Below are positions 62,693-64,000 of a DNA stretch of 64,000 nucleotides, piece by piece. The position numbers were made by a program, and so were the translations under genes. The notes below the pieces were generated by a model. That model was not told the origin of the DNA, ran no database searches, and worked only from the letters and a program-made list of their open reading frames with translations. Numbering within the stretch: the first letter of the stretch is position 1; each line of letters begins with the position of its first letter. The stretch comes from Ascaris suum (lineage: Eukaryota > Nematoda > Chromadorea > Rhabditida > Ascarididae), in assembly GCA_013433145.1 (NCBI GenBank), contig CM024182.1, forward strand, positions 1,302,001 to 1,366,000. The letters run 5' to 3'.

Positions 62693-64000
62693 CTGCAAAA
62701 AAAAAAAAAAATCAACTTGAAGGAAATGTTCACATATAAGAACTTATTGAATATAATAATTAATGATTGAAATTTTAGTGATTTTTTTGATGAGTGGAAG
62801 TTCATTAGACATTGAAAACACATTGAAGTTGAAAAAAGATCGTCATTATTTCCATACTTTACGGCATTTACATATTTCAATCTCTCATTCATTTCATATT
62901 TCGTGAAAAATTTAAGCGAATTTCGCAATAAAGACAATAGGCGTTTTCTTACAACTTTGCAACTTTTTTTGCAACTTTTTACAATTTTTTTGCAGCCAAA
63001 TATGATATACCTTCATTCTTCAATCAAAAAAAAAAAAAATTACGCTCATTTTTATGAATTTTTAAAAAATTCTTTACAAAATGCTAAATTTTAACCTTTA
63101 GCAAAAAAAAAAAATCTATTTCCGTTTCATTTGATTCCTAATAAAAGACTACCAACTATCAGTTTTAAATGAAGATTAATTTCGAGATGCCTCACTGTAA
63201 GATGCTCGAATGCGGCTCACAATTCCCCTCATGACCAATAAAAACTTATTGAATTTCCAATCAGTTTCAAAAAAAGATATATATTAAACTTTCATGAATA
63301 TTTTGTCTCAAACTTGCTTCTTGTTTTCTTGAAAACATCAATGATTGATCGGCTTTTTCCTTTCATCTCGATTTTCACAATAATTCAGTCCAAAAAGATC
63401 GAGTTAAATATATAGAGATGAAAAAATATATACTCGAAATGAGATCGAAGATTTTGTATATGATTGAAAAAAAAAGTTGGAAATTGGATGCAAATTTTAG
63501 CAAGTGAGAAGAGTTTTGCGTGCAAAAATTCCCTCGAAAATATAGAAATCTAGTGTTGTTTTTTTTTCGAACTTCATGGACGAATTTTGAGAGGATTTTT
63601 CGCCTTAAAAATAATCTCTGACGTTGTATCCTCAATTTTTGGGCAAAAATTTATTGCTGATAATTTTTACTGGGAAGGGTGACATATTAACGATAAAATT
63701 TAGCGGCCTATAAGTCTTGAAAAAAAAAAGAATAAATGAAGGAGAACTTAAACGAAAGAAGCGGAAGAATGCTCACATCACTGATCTCTTCTAATTTTCT
63801 ATGTTTCATTCGAATGTGTTTAATGACTTTTTTCCTCAAGGTAATCGAGAGAATGTAATGGAATTTTGTACTAAATTATTCAGTGACAATTAAAAAAAAT
63901 AAAATTTTTCAAAGATAGATGGGATAAAGTTGAACGATATTAAAGGAAAATTGTAAATTTATTTAAAAGTTCAAGAAGATCTTTATTGTTAAGCATTAAA
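62693..64000. other. Probable GPCR intron or upstream DNA
   Basis: AT-rich, with many A and T runs. Starts with a good TTTTTTGCAG acceptor for the GPCR exon on the minus strand. No TM1-TM3 exon (for example a DRY-type motif) was seen; the minus-strand frame at 63375-63635 is low-complexity and unconvincing. Confidence 0.5.

Overview
The window looks like a nematode nuclear genome: about 30% G+C, small exons split by AT-rich introns, splice sites of the TTTCAG|..|GTAAG type, and proteins whose closest remembered relatives are Caenorhabditis genes. The species cannot be fixed from sequence alone. Introns of 0.4-4.3 kb and seven long (TA)n arrays suggest a larger-genome, possibly parasitic nematode rather than Caenorhabditis itself; that is inference.

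The two best-supported genes are complete, same-strand, delta-9 (stearoyl-CoA type) fatty acid desaturases of the fat-5/fat-6/fat-7 family. Copy 1 spans 18931-25801 (328 aa) and copy 2 spans 39120-54294 (326 aa). Each has nine exons. Exons 1-8 have exactly the same lengths in both copies (99, 121, 131, 83, 123, 111, 103, 165 nt) with the same intron phases. The proteins are about 62% identical by hand count, and all ten di-iron ligands line up at the same residue numbers. This is an old tandem duplication with conserved architecture. Both should act in the ER membrane, taking electrons from cytochrome b5 to put a cis double bond at carbon 9 of a saturated acyl-CoA.

On the minus strand at the right end (60266-62692) lie the last five exons of a seven-transmembrane neuropeptide (FMRFamide-type) receptor. 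They carry TM4 to TM7 and chain in phase; TM1-TM3 are beyond or hidden near the right edge.

The left end holds the last exon of a plus-strand gene (470-616). A small two-exon gene of 82 aa sits at 5517-5896. Further exons that I can bound by splice sites but cannot identify lie at 5926-6096(-), 9921-12127(+), 12426-12654(-), 15536-15758(+), 17250-18279(-), 32396-32671(+), 34023-34160(+), 54567-56478(+), 58799-59017(-) and 59498-59726(-). These were read by eye from open frames plus acceptor and donor consensus, so they are candidates, not finished gene models.

The rest is AT-rich intergenic and intronic DNA with (TA)n arrays, poly-G/poly-C runs, short hairpins and a few G+C-richer patches that may be transposon remnants. 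I saw no rRNA, tRNA, CRISPR array or intact transposon. I found no clearly new biological system; the most informative observations are the desaturase pair with its splice-site oddities and the regulatory-looking repeats upstream of copy 2.
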